From the NCBI GenBank assembly GCA_016190985.1, contig JACPPI010000027.1, forward strand, positions 59,620-123,619: a stretch of DNA of 64,000 bases. Reading direction: 5' to 3'. The position numbers and the translations under genes were made by a program. The notes beneath the pieces are model-generated. The model ran no database searches and was not told the origin of the DNA. It saw only the letters and a list, made by a program, of their open reading frames with translations. The first letter of the stretch is position 1, and the number at the start of each line of letters is the position of its first letter. This DNA is from Opitutia bacterium (GTDB taxonomy: Bacteria; Verrucomicrobiota; Verrucomicrobiia; Opitutales; Opitutaceae). This document shows, in pieces, positions 23,621 through 31,795 of the stretch.

Positions 23621-24475
23621 ATGAAATTCAACACCCTCGTCCCCGCAGCCCTCGTCAGCCTGGGCCTGCTCACCGCCGCATCCGCCGAGGATGCGGTCAA
23701 GTTCAAGGTCCCGGGCGTCACGCCGCCCACGGCCGACGCCGCGAAGCCGCCGGCTTCCGCGCCCGCGGCGGCTCCGGCCAAGCCGGCGGCCAAATACACC
23801 GAGGCGCAGGTGCTCGAGGCCTTTGGCTGGGTGGCCGGCCAGCAGCTCGGTTTGCGCCAGCTCGAGTTCACCAAGGAGGAGGTGGAGATCGTGGCGCGCG
23901 GCATGATCGCCATGGCGAGCGGCACCCAGCCGGCCTTCGATCCGGCGGCGATGGAGCCGGAACTGAAGGCCTTCATGGCCAAGAAGGCCGAGGCCTTTGA
24001 GGCGAAGCGGCAGGCGTTCCTGACCAAGCTGCGCATGCAGAACATCACCGACAACATCGCCTACTTCACCAAGCTGAAGGAGAACAAGGGCATCGTCGAG
24101 CTGCCGAGCGGCCTGCGCTATGAGGTGCTCAAGCCCGCCACGGGCGCGGCCGCCAAGATCGGCCAGGTGGCCACCATCCACTACAGCCTGAGCCTGGTCA
24201 ACGGCCAGTCGCTCGGCGGCACGGCCGGCGGCGAGCCCATCGAGTTGATCATGAAGGCGGCGACGCCGGAAAATCCCAACGGCACCATCGCCGGCATGGT
24301 CGAAGGGCTGACCAAGATCGGCGTGGGCGGCAAGGCCCGGCTCCACATCCCGCCGTCGCTGGCCTACGGTGACGACGGTTATCAGGGCATCCCGCCCGGC
24401 GCCGCCCTGATCTTCGAGATCGAGGTGGTCGGGGTGAAGGACGCGCCCAAGGAAGCCGCGGCTGCTGGCAAGTAA
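23621..24475 (+). CDS. FKBP-type peptidyl-prolyl isomerase, exported
   Basis: This 284-aa protein has a signal peptide cut after ASA (MKFNTLVPAALVSLGLLTAA, SAE). An Ala/Pro-rich spacer precedes an FkpA-like N-terminal dimerisation region (YTEAQVLEAFGWVAGQQLGL, helical to about 155). The FKBP domain runs from about 160: LPSGLRYEVLKPATG, VATIHYSLSLVNGQSL, LTKIGVGGKARLHIPPSLAYG, and IPPGAALIFEIEVV. It would assist folding of envelope proteins. It is divergent from the LOG gene and ends in a strong terminator. Confidence 0.92.
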   Translation: MKFNTLVPAALVSLGLLTAASAEDAVKFKVPGVTPPTADAAKPPASAPAAAPAKPAAKYTEAQVLEAFGWVAGQQLGLRQLEFTKEEVEIVARGMIAMASGTQPAFDPAAMEPELKAFMAKKAEAFEAKRQAFLTKLRMQNITDNIAYFTKLKENKGIVELPSGLRYEVLKPATGAAAKIGQVATIHYSLSLVNGQSLGGTAGGEPIELIMKAATPENPNGTIAGMVEGLTKIGVGGKARLHIPPSLAYGDDGYQGIPPGAALIFEIEVVGVKDAPKEAAAAGK

Positions 24476-24497
24476 GCTGCATACAGTCTCACAACCC

Positions 24498-24528
24498 AAC
24501 GCCTCCCCGAGCGGGAGGCGTTTTTTTT
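24498..24528 (+). terminator. intrinsic terminator of the FKBP gene
   Basis: The stem AACGCCTCCC (24498-24507), loop CGAGC and GGGAGGCGTT (24513-24522) is followed by eight T (24521-24528). It lies 23 bases after the stop codon and is a textbook Rho-independent terminator. Confidence 0.93.
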
Positions 24529-24544
24529 GTCCTCCGTATTGTAT

Positions 24545-24590
24545 GGCGGCCCGCTTGCGGGCCACGTTGCGCGCAAGCGCGCAACCTACC
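24545..24590. repeat. GGTAGG-ended hairpin element supplying the threonine aldolase stop (copy C3)
   Basis: Read on the minus strand it begins GGTAGGTTGCGCGCTTGCGC and holds two strong hairpins: GTTGCGCGC-TT-GCGCGCAAC and GGCCCGC-AA-GCGGGCC. The TAG of its first bases is the stop codon of the aldolase gene. Confidence 0.75.
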
Positions 24591-25632
24591 GCGCCGCCCG
24601 CACATCGGCGACGAAACGCTCGACCGCGTCGGGCGGCGTGGCCCACGAGCACATGAGCCGGTAGCCATGCGCGCCGATGAAGCGGAGGAAGCGCCAGCCC
24701 CGCTGTTCCAATGCGGCCGCCAGCGCCGGCGGCAGCCCGACAAACACGCCGTTCGCCTCGGGTGGGGCGAGGAGCTTTATGCCCGGCACCTCGCGCAGCG
24801 CGGCGGCGAGCTTCTGCGCCATGGCGTTGGCGTGCGCGGCGTGCCGCAGCCACGCGCCGCCTTCCAGCAGGCCGCACCACTGCGCGGCGGCGAAGCGCAT
24901 CTTCGAGGCGAGCTGCCCCGCCTGTTTCACGCGGTAGTCGAATTCGCGCGCGTGTTCCCGCTGGAAAAAGACGACGGCGTCGGTCGAGCACATGCCGCCC
25001 TTGGTGCCGCCGAGGCACAGCACATCGACTCCCGCGCGCCAGGTGAGGTCGGCGGGGGTGACGCCGCGCCCGGCCAGCGCGGCGGCGGCGTTGGCGAAGC
25101 GCGCGCCATCCATGTGCACGGCCAGACCGTGCGCCCTGGCCACGGCGCCCAGCGCGCGCACTTCGTCGGGCGTGTAGACGGTGCCCCACTCGGTGGATTG
25201 GGTGAGCGACAGCGCGCCGGGCTTCGGGTAATGCACCCCATGGCCGGGCGTGAGCACCGGCGCGAGCACGGCGGGGGTCAGCTTGCCATCCGGCCCGGCG
25301 ACGGTGATCAGCTTGCTGCCCCCGGTGAAAAACTCCGGCGCGCCGCACTCGTCGGTGTCGAGGTGCGAGACTTCATGGCAGATGACGCTGTGGTGGCTGC
25401 GGCAATACTGGGCCAGCGCCAGCGCGTTGGCCGCCGTGCCGTTGAAGACGAAGAACACCTCGCACTCGGTCGCGAAGAAATCGCGGAGCAGCGATTTCGC
25501 CCGGGCGGTCCACGGGTCGTCGCCATACGAGGGGGCGGTGCCGGGGTTGGCGGCGGTGAGCGCGGCCAGCGCCTCGGGCGCGAGCCCGGCGGTGTTGTCG
25601 CTGGCGAAGGTGTGGTCGGGGGCGGCCGGCAT
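24586..25632 (-). CDS. ltaE: low-specificity threonine aldolase
   Basis: This 348-aa PLP enzyme splits threonine or allo-threonine to glycine and acetaldehyde. Family features are ASDNTAGLAPEALAAL at the start, NGTAANALAL, HLDTDECGAPEFFTGGSKL, the aspartate in VHMDGARFANA and the PLP lysine in VLCLGGTKGGMCSTDAVVFF. The length is typical. The gene stands alone, divergent from shikimate kinase (101 bases apart, no clear promoter seen). The TAG stop lies within a palindromic repeat. Confidence 0.92.
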   Translation of the reverse strand: MPAAPDHTFASDNTAGLAPEALAALTAANPGTAPSYGDDPWTARAKSLLRDFFATECEVFFVFNGTAANALALAQYCRSHHSVICHEVSHLDTDECGAPEFFTGGSKLITVAGPDGKLTPAVLAPVLTPGHGVHYPKPGALSLTQSTEWGTVYTPDEVRALGAVARAHGLAVHMDGARFANAAAALAGRGVTPADLTWRAGVDVLCLGGTKGGMCSTDAVVFFQREHAREFDYRVKQAGQLASKMRFAAAQWCGLLEGGAWLRHAAHANAMAQKLAAALREVPGIKLLAPPEANGVFVGLPPALAAALEQRGWRFLRFIGAHGYRLMCSWATPPDAVERFVADVRAAR

Positions 25633-25733
25633 GGCGCCGGAGCCTGCGGGGTTTCCGGCGGGTTGAACAGGGCGAACTGCCGCAACCCGCGCTTGCGCCG
25701 GCGCGCCGCGCGGTGTTCGTTTGCCCCCGACGA

Positions 25734-26270
25734 ATGACTCCGCCGGCCGCCAATCTCTATCTTGTGGGCTTCATGGGCACGGGCAAAAGCACCGTGGGCC
25801 GGCAGGTCGCGCGGCAGCTGGGCTTTCAGTTTCTCGACAGCGACCGGGAGATCGAACGCGTCCAGGGCCGGCCGGTGGCGAAAATCTTCGCCGAGGACGG
25901 GGAGGCGAAATTCCGCGCCCTGGAGCGCGAGTTCATCGAGCACGGCCACCCGGAGAAGGGTTGCATCGTCGCCTGCGGGGGCGGGTTGATCGTGCCGCCG
26001 GGCATGCTGGAGCTGTTGCGCAGCCGGGGCGTGGTGATCTGCCTGCACGCGCCGATCGGGACCATCCTGCAACGCACGCTGCGCACGAATCACCGGCCGC
26101 TGCTGCAGGTGGAGAACCCCGAGCAGCGGGTGCGCGAGCTTTACGCGCAACGGGAGGCGGTCTACCGCCGCACGGGCACGATGGTGCTGACGGACAGCCG
26201 GCCCCAGCGGGAAATCGCCGCCCACGTGATGCGCGTCTATCAGCTCGAGGCGGCGCAATTCGAAAAATGA
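25734..26270 (+). CDS. aroK: shikimate kinase
   Basis: From ATG 25734 the product is 178 aa. It has the Walker A loop LVGFMGTGKSTVGRQVA, the shikimate-binding DSDREIER pair, and IVACGGGLIVPPGMLELL, all conserved in AroK/AroL. The lid region TNHRPLLQVENPEQRVREL carries the catalytic Arg. The enzyme phosphorylates shikimate in aromatic amino acid synthesis. The stop overlaps the queG start (ATGA). The upstream start at 25713 would add seven residues not seen in the family. Confidence 0.94.
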   Translation: MTPPAANLYLVGFMGTGKSTVGRQVARQLGFQFLDSDREIERVQGRPVAKIFAEDGEAKFRALEREFIEHGHPEKGCIVACGGGLIVPPGMLELLRSRGVVICLHAPIGTILQRTLRTNHRPLLQVENPEQRVRELYAQREAVYRRTGTMVLTDSRPQREIAAHVMRVYQLEAAQFEK

Positions 26271-27475
26271 GCGCGCCGGCCACGCAACGCGTGGAGGGCG
26301 GAGCCCGCGAGGCTCTGCGGGCGCGGCTGCGCGCGCTGGGTTTCGACGAGGTGCGGTTCGCCGCCGCCGCCGGTCCGGCCGATGCCGGTCTGCGGGGGTG
26401 GCTGGCGGCCGGCCATCAGGCCGACATGGCGTGGCTGGAACGCACGGCGGAGAAACGCCAGGATCCCGCGTTGGTGCTGCCGGGCACGCGCAGCGTGATC
26501 ATGCTGGGCGTCAATTACTGGGATGAGCGGTGGGAGCGGCCTTGGGCGCGACGAAACTCCGAAGTCGCGAGCAAGCTCGCTCCCACAAAACCTCGCCCCC
26601 GCTGGGCGCGCTATGCGCTGCATGCGGATTACCACGACACGATCAAGCCGGGCCTGGTCGCGGCCGGTTGCGTGTTGGAGGATTTGGGCGGCGTCACGGC
26701 GGCGGACTACCGCTACTATGTGGATACGGGTCCCGTGCTGGAGCGCGGCTGGGCGGCGCGCAGCGGCCTCGGTTTCCGCGGCAAGAACGCGATGCTTATC
26801 TCCAAGAAACACGGCAACTGGCTGTTCCTCGCCTCGATCCTCACACGAATCGAGATCGCCCCCGACGAGCCGCTGCGGAAGAAACCGGCGGCGGCCGGCG
26901 GCGAGGCGGCCGGCCTGCTCTGCGGCAAATGCACGCGCTGCCTCGACGCGTGCCCGACCAATGCCTTTCCCGCGCCGGGGGTCGTGGATTCGCGCCGCTG
27001 CATCTCCTACCAGACGATCGAGAACAAGGGCATCATCCCGGCGGAGCTGCGCGCCGGCATCGGCCATCATGTCTACGGCTGCGACATCTGCCTCGAGGTC
27101 TGCCCGTGGAACCGCTTCGCGCAGGCGGGCCGCAGCCTGCTGCTCAGCGTGCGTCCCGACATCGCGGAGCTGGCCCTGCGGGAGCTGCTTGAGCTGACCC
27201 CGGCGCGGTTCGCCGAGGTGTTTCGCGGCACCGCGATCAAACGGCTCAAGCTCACCGGCCTGCTGCGCAACGCCTGCGTCGTCGCCGGCAACACGGGCGA
27301 CGCCGGCCTGCTGCCGGCGCTGGCACGGCTTGCCGCCCATGAATCGGCCGTGGTCCGGGCGCACGCGGTGTGGGCCGTGTGCCGGATTGATGCGGGCGGC
27401 GCGGCGGCGCGGCTCCGGGCCGCGCGGGAAAATGAAACCGACGGACAGGTGCTGGCGGAATATGCGGGCAGGTAG
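26267..27475 (+). CDS. queG: epoxyqueuosine reductase
   Basis: This 402-aa cobalamin and iron-sulfur enzyme makes queuosine from epoxyqueuosine in tRNA. Two ferredoxin clusters are intact: CGKCTRCLDACPTNAF and CDICLEVCPWNRF. The catalytic Asp is in YVDTGPVLERGWAARSGLGF. A HEAT-like repeat closes the protein (LPALARLAAHESAVVRAHAV). Residues about 88-107 (RWERPWARRNSEVASKLAPT) are encoded by a 57-base palindromic repeat in frame, just before the conserved RYALHADYHDTIK. The TAG stop is the left end of another repeat. It is translationally coupled to aroK. Confidence 0.93.
   Translation: MSAPATQRVEGGAREALRARLRALGFDEVRFAAAAGPADAGLRGWLAAGHQADMAWLERTAEKRQDPALVLPGTRSVIMLGVNYWDERWERPWARRNSEVASKLAPTKPRPRWARYALHADYHDTIKPGLVAAGCVLEDLGGVTAADYRYYVDTGPVLERGWAARSGLGFRGKNAMLISKKHGNWLFLASILTRIEIAPDEPLRKKPAAAGGEAAGLLCGKCTRCLDACPTNAFPAPGVVDSRRCISYQTIENKGIIPAELRAGIGHHVYGCDICLEVCPWNRFAQAGRSLLLSVRPDIAELALRELLELTPARFAEVFRGTAIKRLKLTGLLRNACVVAGNTGDAGLLPALARLAAHESAVVRAHAVWAVCRIDAGGAAARLRAARENETDGQVLAEYAGR
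26530..26586. repeat. 57-base palindromic repeat inside queG (copy A2)
   Basis: The ends GTGGGAGCG and CGCTCCCAC are perfect complements. Inner hairpins are GCGAC/GTCGC and GCGAGC-AA-GCTCGC. It shares GGGAGCG-x-CCTTGG-x-CGCGAC and AGTCGCG-x-GCAAGC-x-CGCTCCCAC with the intergenic copy at 5784-5830. It has the same length and outer architecture as the element in the rsmB-like gene. It has no stop in the queG frame. Confidence 0.88.
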
Positions 27476-27589
27476 GACGGAGCGGCCCGCTCCACCGCGA
27501 CGACGAGCGCTGATGTCAACCAATAGTTGACATCAGCCAGCAACGCCCGGGCCGGTGCCGAGTGCGCAGCCTCGGCGGTGCGCCCTACC
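27471..27589. repeat. GGTAGG-ended element between convergent genes, supplying both stops (copy C2)
   Basis: The left end GGTAGGACGG carries the TAG stop of queG (27473-27475). The right end, read on the minus strand as GGTAGGGCGCACC, carries the TAG stop of the thioesterase (27585-27587). In between lies a perfect 12-base inverted repeat, GCTGATGTCAAC, loop CAATA, GTTGACATCAGC (27509-27537), with no T-run. The whole unit is 119 bases. Confidence 0.75.
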
Positions 27590-27992
27590 TCGCTGCGAAC
27601 AGTGCGCGCATCCTGGCCGCGAAGTCGGGCGGCGGGCGCACGGGCTCGCCTTGCTTGTTGATGAAGGCGTGGGTCGTGAAGCCGGTGACGAGCAGCTCCT
27701 CGCCGCGGCGCACCTCGTAATCGAGGCGGATGCGCAGGGTGGGGCGCTCTGTCAGCCGCGTGATGACCGTGAGGGTGTCGTCGTAGAGCGCGGGCCTGAA
27801 ATATTTCACGCCGACCTCGATGACCGGCAGGCGGTAGCCCCGCGCCTCCAACTCGCGGTAGGGCAGGCCGCATTCCTTGAGCAGCGTGGTGCGGCCGACC
27901 TCGAACCACGGCAGGTAATTGCCGTGATAGACGATGCCCATCATGTCGGTTTCGGCGTAGCGGACGCTGATCTGGGTGCGCGATTCGAGCAT
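27585..27992 (-). CDS. YbgC-type acyl-CoA/acyl-ACP thioesterase
   Basis: From ATG 27992 the product is 135 aa, the usual size of a single hot-dog thioesterase. The signature ISVRYAETDMMGIVYHGNYL includes the catalytic Asp of the 4-hydroxybenzoyl-CoA thioesterase family. EVGVKYFRPALYDDTLTVIT and the C-terminal GEPVRPPPDF also fit. It starts 4 bases after the stop of the upstream glycosyltransferase, so the two form one operon. Near the ACP-dehydratase and ketoacyl synthase genes it could release a fatty acyl product, although YbgC also acts in general lipid turnover. Confidence 0.88.
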   Translation of the reverse strand: MLESRTQISVRYAETDMMGIVYHGNYLPWFEVGRTTLLKECGLPYRELEARGYRLPVIEVGVKYFRPALYDDTLTVITRLTERPTLRIRLDYEVRRGEELLVTGFTTHAFINKQGEPVRPPPDFAARMRALFAAR

Positions 27993-27996
27993 GGCG

Positions 27997-29175
27997 TCAG
28001 GTTGCAGGATCGGCGGGTGGTTGTCCAAACAACGCGAGGGCGGAGTCGCGCCAGGCGTGGCGGCGGGCGCGCGTCCGGCCGGCTTCGCCCAGGCGGCGGC
28101 GCCGCGACGGGTCGCCGAGCAGGCGGGCAAAGGCGGCCGTGAGCGCCGCGCTGTCGCCGGGCGCGACGAGCAGGCCGGTCTCGCCGTCGATCACGGCCTC
28201 GGGCACGCCGCCGATCGCGTGGGCGACGACCGGCAGGCCATGCGAGCCGGCCTCCAGGTAGACCAGCCCGAAGCCCTCGACGCTGTGCCGGTGCGGCATG
28301 CTGGTCATGGCGAAGATGTCGGCCTGCGCGTAGATCGCGCCGAGCTGCTCGTCGGGGATGTCGCCGAGGAACTTCACGGGGAAGTCCGCGTCGGCGGCCG
28401 CCTGGTCGAGCGCGCTGTCGTAGTTCTCCTTGCTGTGGGCGCCGACGAGCCAGTATTCGATTTCCTGGCGCCGGGCGGCGGGGAGGGCCTTGAGCGCGGC
28501 GATGACCTCGAGCTGGCCTTTGCGGGGGTTGAGCCGGGCGACCGTCAGGATGATCAGCTTTTCCCGGGGACTCGCCGACGAGATGGCGGAGGCAGTGGCC
28601 AGATCGGTGCGCAGGGCCCCGGGCGTGAGGACGACCTTGTCGGCGGCGGCGGGGAAATACTGCCGGAACAGGTCGCGGGCAAAGGCGCTGACGACACTGA
28701 TGCGGGCGGCTTTCCGGAGCAGATGACTGGTGCTCCAGCGCAACGGCCAGCGCGAGGCCAGGCGCTGGATCTCCGAGCCGTGGAAGGTCAGCAGCAGTTG
28801 CGCCGGCCGGAGCGTGTCGAAATATTGCAGGAGCAGCATCGCCAGGAACGGACCGGGTTCCGGGATGTAGAGCGTGGCGGAGCGGAGGCGGTCGCGCTGC
28901 GCCAGCAACTCCCGCGCCATGCGCCATTGGCTGAGCAGGCTGTGGTTGCCCGCCAGCGGCAGCCGGCGGACTTGGAAGGGCCAGCGGGTGTCGGCCACGC
29001 CAGCGGGCAGGGCGGGCGCCCAGACCTCGACGTCGTAGCCCAGTTGCTGCGCGGCGCGGGCCATCTCGGCGGCATAGATGGCGATGCCGCCGCGGTGAGG
29101 GAAGAACTCATGAGTCACCAGAACCAAGGTCCGGCCGGGCCGGTCGGCGGAGCTGATTGAGGGTGGAGGCTGCAT
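27997..29175 (-). CDS. GT4-family glycosyltransferase
   Basis: From ATG 29175 the protein is 392 aa. The N-terminal Rossmann half has LVTHEFFPHRGGIAIYAAEM and a long acceptor-binding region. The C-terminal half holds ILTVARLNPRKGQLEVIAAL and the EX7E-type nucleotide-sugar motif region HRHSVEGFGLVYLEAGSHGL. These place it in family GT4 (retaining). The substrate cannot be told. It is the first gene of a two-gene operon with the thioesterase and is divergent from the ACP-dehydratase gene. Confidence 0.9.
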   Translation of the reverse strand: MQPPPSISSADRPGRTLVLVTHEFFPHRGGIAIYAAEMARAAQQLGYDVEVWAPALPAGVADTRWPFQVRRLPLAGNHSLLSQWRMARELLAQRDRLRSATLYIPEPGPFLAMLLLQYFDTLRPAQLLLTFHGSEIQRLASRWPLRWSTSHLLRKAARISVVSAFARDLFRQYFPAAADKVVLTPGALRTDLATASAISSASPREKLIILTVARLNPRKGQLEVIAALKALPAARRQEIEYWLVGAHSKENYDSALDQAAADADFPVKFLGDIPDEQLGAIYAQADIFAMTSMPHRHSVEGFGLVYLEAGSHGLPVVAHAIGGVPEAVIDGETGLLVAPGDSAALTAAFARLLGDPSRRRRLGEAGRTRARRHAWRDSALALFGQPPADPAT

Positions 29176-29305
29176 CGGCCGGTAAAAAAGAAAGGGAACC
29201 TGTTCCTGCGGGCGCGGGGTCGGATGAAGAGAACGGGCATGTGGCCGCGCAAGCCCCGGCAAGTCAACCGGCTAAATTTCCCCGGCGTTTCCGGTTATTT
29301 ATTAT

Positions 29306-29318
29306 GGAGGAGGCCATG
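29306..29318 (+). promoter_or_regulatory. strong ribosome-binding site offering an earlier start for the ACP-dehydratase
   Basis: GGAGGAG followed by GCC and ATG at 29316 is the best Shine-Dalgarno in this part of the window. It is in frame with the ACP-dehydratase gene and would add 18 residues (MGFFWVYIFRTFNLPDSP) before MAQAV. The later ATG at 29370 has no Shine-Dalgarno. Confidence 0.45.
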
Positions 29319-29369
29319 GGATTTTTTTGGGTTTACATATTCCGGACCTTTAACTTACCTGACTCCCCA

Positions 29370-30308
29370 ATGGCACAGGCAGTAAACACCGCTTCGGGCA
29401 TCCCGCTCAAACCGTTCACGCCCGAGGACGATGCAAATCTCCGCGAGGCAATTAAGCGCTGCTCGGCAGCGACTTATGAGGCGGCTGCGCAATTCCGCAA
29501 AACCGGCAACATCGAGCACCTTCCAGCCATCGTGCTGGGCATCATCGAGCGCTACGTCGAACCCGACCTGCGCGCGAAGCTGAAGGATGCCGACGATGAC
29601 CTGCGCATCATCGAGGATCTGGGCATCGATTCCCTGACCATGATGGAGATCGTCATCCTCGTGGAGGATGTGTTGCAGATGACCATCAACAACGAGGAAC
29701 TCCGCCATCTGCGCACCGTGGGCGACGTCAAGATCTTCATCGAGTGCAAGGTCAGCGGCCTCCCGCTGCCGAAGCCGACCAAGTTCATCCCGATCGAGCA
29801 GATCATCTCGGTGATGCCGATCCAGCCGCCCTTTCTTTTCCTGGGCGAGGCCTCGGTCAGCGCCCACGGCGCCAACGCCAAATACAAGATCAGCGGCCAG
29901 GAATTTTTCCTCCAGGGCCACTTCAAGGACAATCCGGTGCTGCCCGCCTCCATCATGCTCGAGGCGCTCGGCCAGCTCGCCGTCCTCTTCCTGCTGGAAG
30001 GCCAGATCGGCGAGGCCGGCAAGGTGGTCGATCACCGCACCATCTTCTTCACCTCCTGCGAAGGGGTCCGCTGCCACCGCGTCTGCAAGCCGGGCGATGT
30101 GCTCAGCCTTTCGATCAAGCCCAAGCGCCTCAAGTCGCCCCTCGCCACGTTCGAGGGCCAGATCCGGGTCGGCCAGGAAAAGGCCGCCATCGCCGAGGAG
30201 ATCACGCTGACCTTCGCCTTTGCCGAGGAAGTGGCCCAGCCGGACACGCAGGCCCAGCCCGCGCCCGTCGTGGCCGCGGCGCCCGCCAAGGCCGCCATCA
30301 ACGCCTGA
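29370..30308 (+). CDS. acyl carrier protein fused to FabZ/FabA-like dehydratase
   Basis: The 312-aa product (or 330 from ATG 29316) joins two fatty-acid modules. Residues about 45-125 are an acyl carrier domain with the phosphopantetheine site DLGIDSLTMMEIV (Ser88). Residues about 140-285 are a hot-dog dehydratase with PPFLFLGEA and FFLQGHFKDNPVLPASIMLE, giving catalytic His184 and Glu198; the common GHFPGHPV is GHFKDNPV. The C-terminus is an Ala/Pro tail. Carrier and dehydratase are usually separate, so this fusion implies a dedicated pathway. A ketoacyl synthase and an SDR follow on the same strand. Confidence 0.87.
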   Translation: MAQAVNTASGIPLKPFTPEDDANLREAIKRCSAATYEAAAQFRKTGNIEHLPAIVLGIIERYVEPDLRAKLKDADDDLRIIEDLGIDSLTMMEIVILVEDVLQMTINNEELRHLRTVGDVKIFIECKVSGLPLPKPTKFIPIEQIISVMPIQPPFLFLGEASVSAHGANAKYKISGQEFFLQGHFKDNPVLPASIMLEALGQLAVLFLLEGQIGEAGKVVDHRTIFFTSCEGVRCHRVCKPGDVLSLSIKPKRLKSPLATFEGQIRVGQEKAAIAEEITLTFAFAEEVAQPDTQAQPAPVVAAAPAKAAINA

Positions 30309-30420
30309 GCGCGTGCGCCGGTTCCCGCTGGCTGCGGCAGTTGACCGCATGGCCAAAAGCGCTTTGATACGCCGCACCCCGGCCGCGGCCCATCCCGCCG
30401 CGGCCGCGGTCTGACCCCTC

Positions 30421-31686
30421 ATGCGGAAAGTCTACATCACCGGCCTCGGCTTCATCTCCAGCATCGGCAACGACGTGCCCGCCGTGTCGGAAAGCCTGCG
30501 CGAGCTGCGGCACGGCATGGTGCAATATCCCCCGTTCCAGAAACCCGACGTGCCCGTGAAGGTCGCGGCCCCGATCCGCGATTTCCAGACCGACACCACC
30601 GACCAGGAGGACTGGATCTTTCCGGCGCGCTACAGCATCCGCCGGGAAACCCTGCGCGGCATGGCGCCCCACGGCATCTACGCGTATTGCGCCATGCAGC
30701 AGGCCGTCGAGGACGCCAGGCTCACCGAGGCCGACTGGTCCAACCCGCACACCGGCCTCTACGCCGCCTCCGCCGGGTCGCCCTTTCTGCTCGGCTACCA
30801 TCTGGAGAAGATGCGCAAGCAGGGCGTCATGCGCTGCCCGCCGCTCGGGGTCGTCGCCTCCATCTCCGGCACGGTCAATTTCAACCTCGTCTCCCAGTTC
30901 AAGATCAAGGGCGCCTCGACCGGCTTCTCCTCCGCCTGCGCCTCCTCGGCCCACGCGCTGGGCTTCGCCTACGACGAGATCGCGCTCGGCCGGCAGAAAC
31001 GCATGTTCGTCATCGGCGCGGAGGATGGCAACGTCGAGAGCATCCTGCCCTTCGCCGGGATGCGCGCGCTGTCGCTGCAGACGGATCCCTCCATCGCCTC
31101 GCGGCCGTTCGACGTCGCCCGCGACGGCTTTGTCGGGACCGGCGGCGCGACGGTGCTCGTCCTCGAGAGCGAGGACGAGGTCGCCCGCCGCAAGCCCAAC
31201 AAGGTCTATTGCGAGGTCGGCGGCTGGGGCCAGGCCTCCGACGGCCACAATGTCGCCATCTCACACCCCGAGGGCACCGGCCTGCGCCTGGCGATCGAAA
31301 ACGCCCTGAAATATTCCGACACCACCGCCGAGCAGGTGGACTACGTGAACGCCCACGCCACCTCCACGCCCATCGGCGACATCTCCGAGGTCCGCGCGCT
31401 CAAGGCCATCTTCAGAAACTCCCCCACGCGCCCCGCCATCAGCAGCACCAAGGCGCTCACGGGTCACGGCCTCTCGCTCGCCGGCGCCCTGGAGGCGGGT
31501 TTCTGCGCCCTGGCCATCAGGGAGGGTTTCATGCCCGGCTCGGCCCACATCACCAGGCTCGACCCCGCCTGCGAGGGCCTGAACATCATCCGCGCCACGC
31601 TGCCGCACAGGCCCCAGGTCGTGCTCAGCAACAGCAGCGGCTTCGGCGGGGCCAACGTCGCGCTGCTGTTCAAGGGCGTGAACTGA
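30421..31686 (+). CDS. beta-ketoacyl-ACP synthase
   Basis: This 421-aa thiolase-fold enzyme has the full condensing triad: Cys173 in FSSACASSAHALGFA, His312 in NAHATSTPIGD and His349 in STKALTGHGLSLAGA, with Lys344. It ends SNSSGFGGANVALLF like FabF/FabB. Unlike housekeeping FabF, the stretch around 30-80 (PPFQKPDVPVKVAAPIRDF) and the region near 150 (MRCPPLGVVASISGTV) are unusual. With the ACP-dehydratase 112 bases upstream and the SDR downstream it forms a minimal chain-elongation set. The product is unknown. Confidence 0.92.
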   Translation: MRKVYITGLGFISSIGNDVPAVSESLRELRHGMVQYPPFQKPDVPVKVAAPIRDFQTDTTDQEDWIFPARYSIRRETLRGMAPHGIYAYCAMQQAVEDARLTEADWSNPHTGLYAASAGSPFLLGYHLEKMRKQGVMRCPPLGVVASISGTVNFNLVSQFKIKGASTGFSSACASSAHALGFAYDEIALGRQKRMFVIGAEDGNVESILPFAGMRALSLQTDPSIASRPFDVARDGFVGTGGATVLVLESEDEVARRKPNKVYCEVGGWGQASDGHNVAISHPEGTGLRLAIENALKYSDTTAEQVDYVNAHATSTPIGDISEVRALKAIFRNSPTRPAISSTKALTGHGLSLAGALEAGFCALAIREGFMPGSAHITRLDPACEGLNIIRATLPHRPQVVLSNSSGFGGANVALLFKGVN

Positions 31687-31795
31687 ATTTCCCGGCGATG
31701 CCGCGCCATTCTCACCGCCCGGGGTGGAACGCGTTGCCCTCGACGCGCTCAAGCGGCTTGAGGTCCAGCCGCTCCGCCTTCATGTCTGGTGCCGC

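Noticed and set aside
27509..27537. Classical terminator between queG and the thioesterase gene
   Set aside because: The stem is perfect (12 bases) but there is no T-run on either strand; it is listed as part of the palindromic element.
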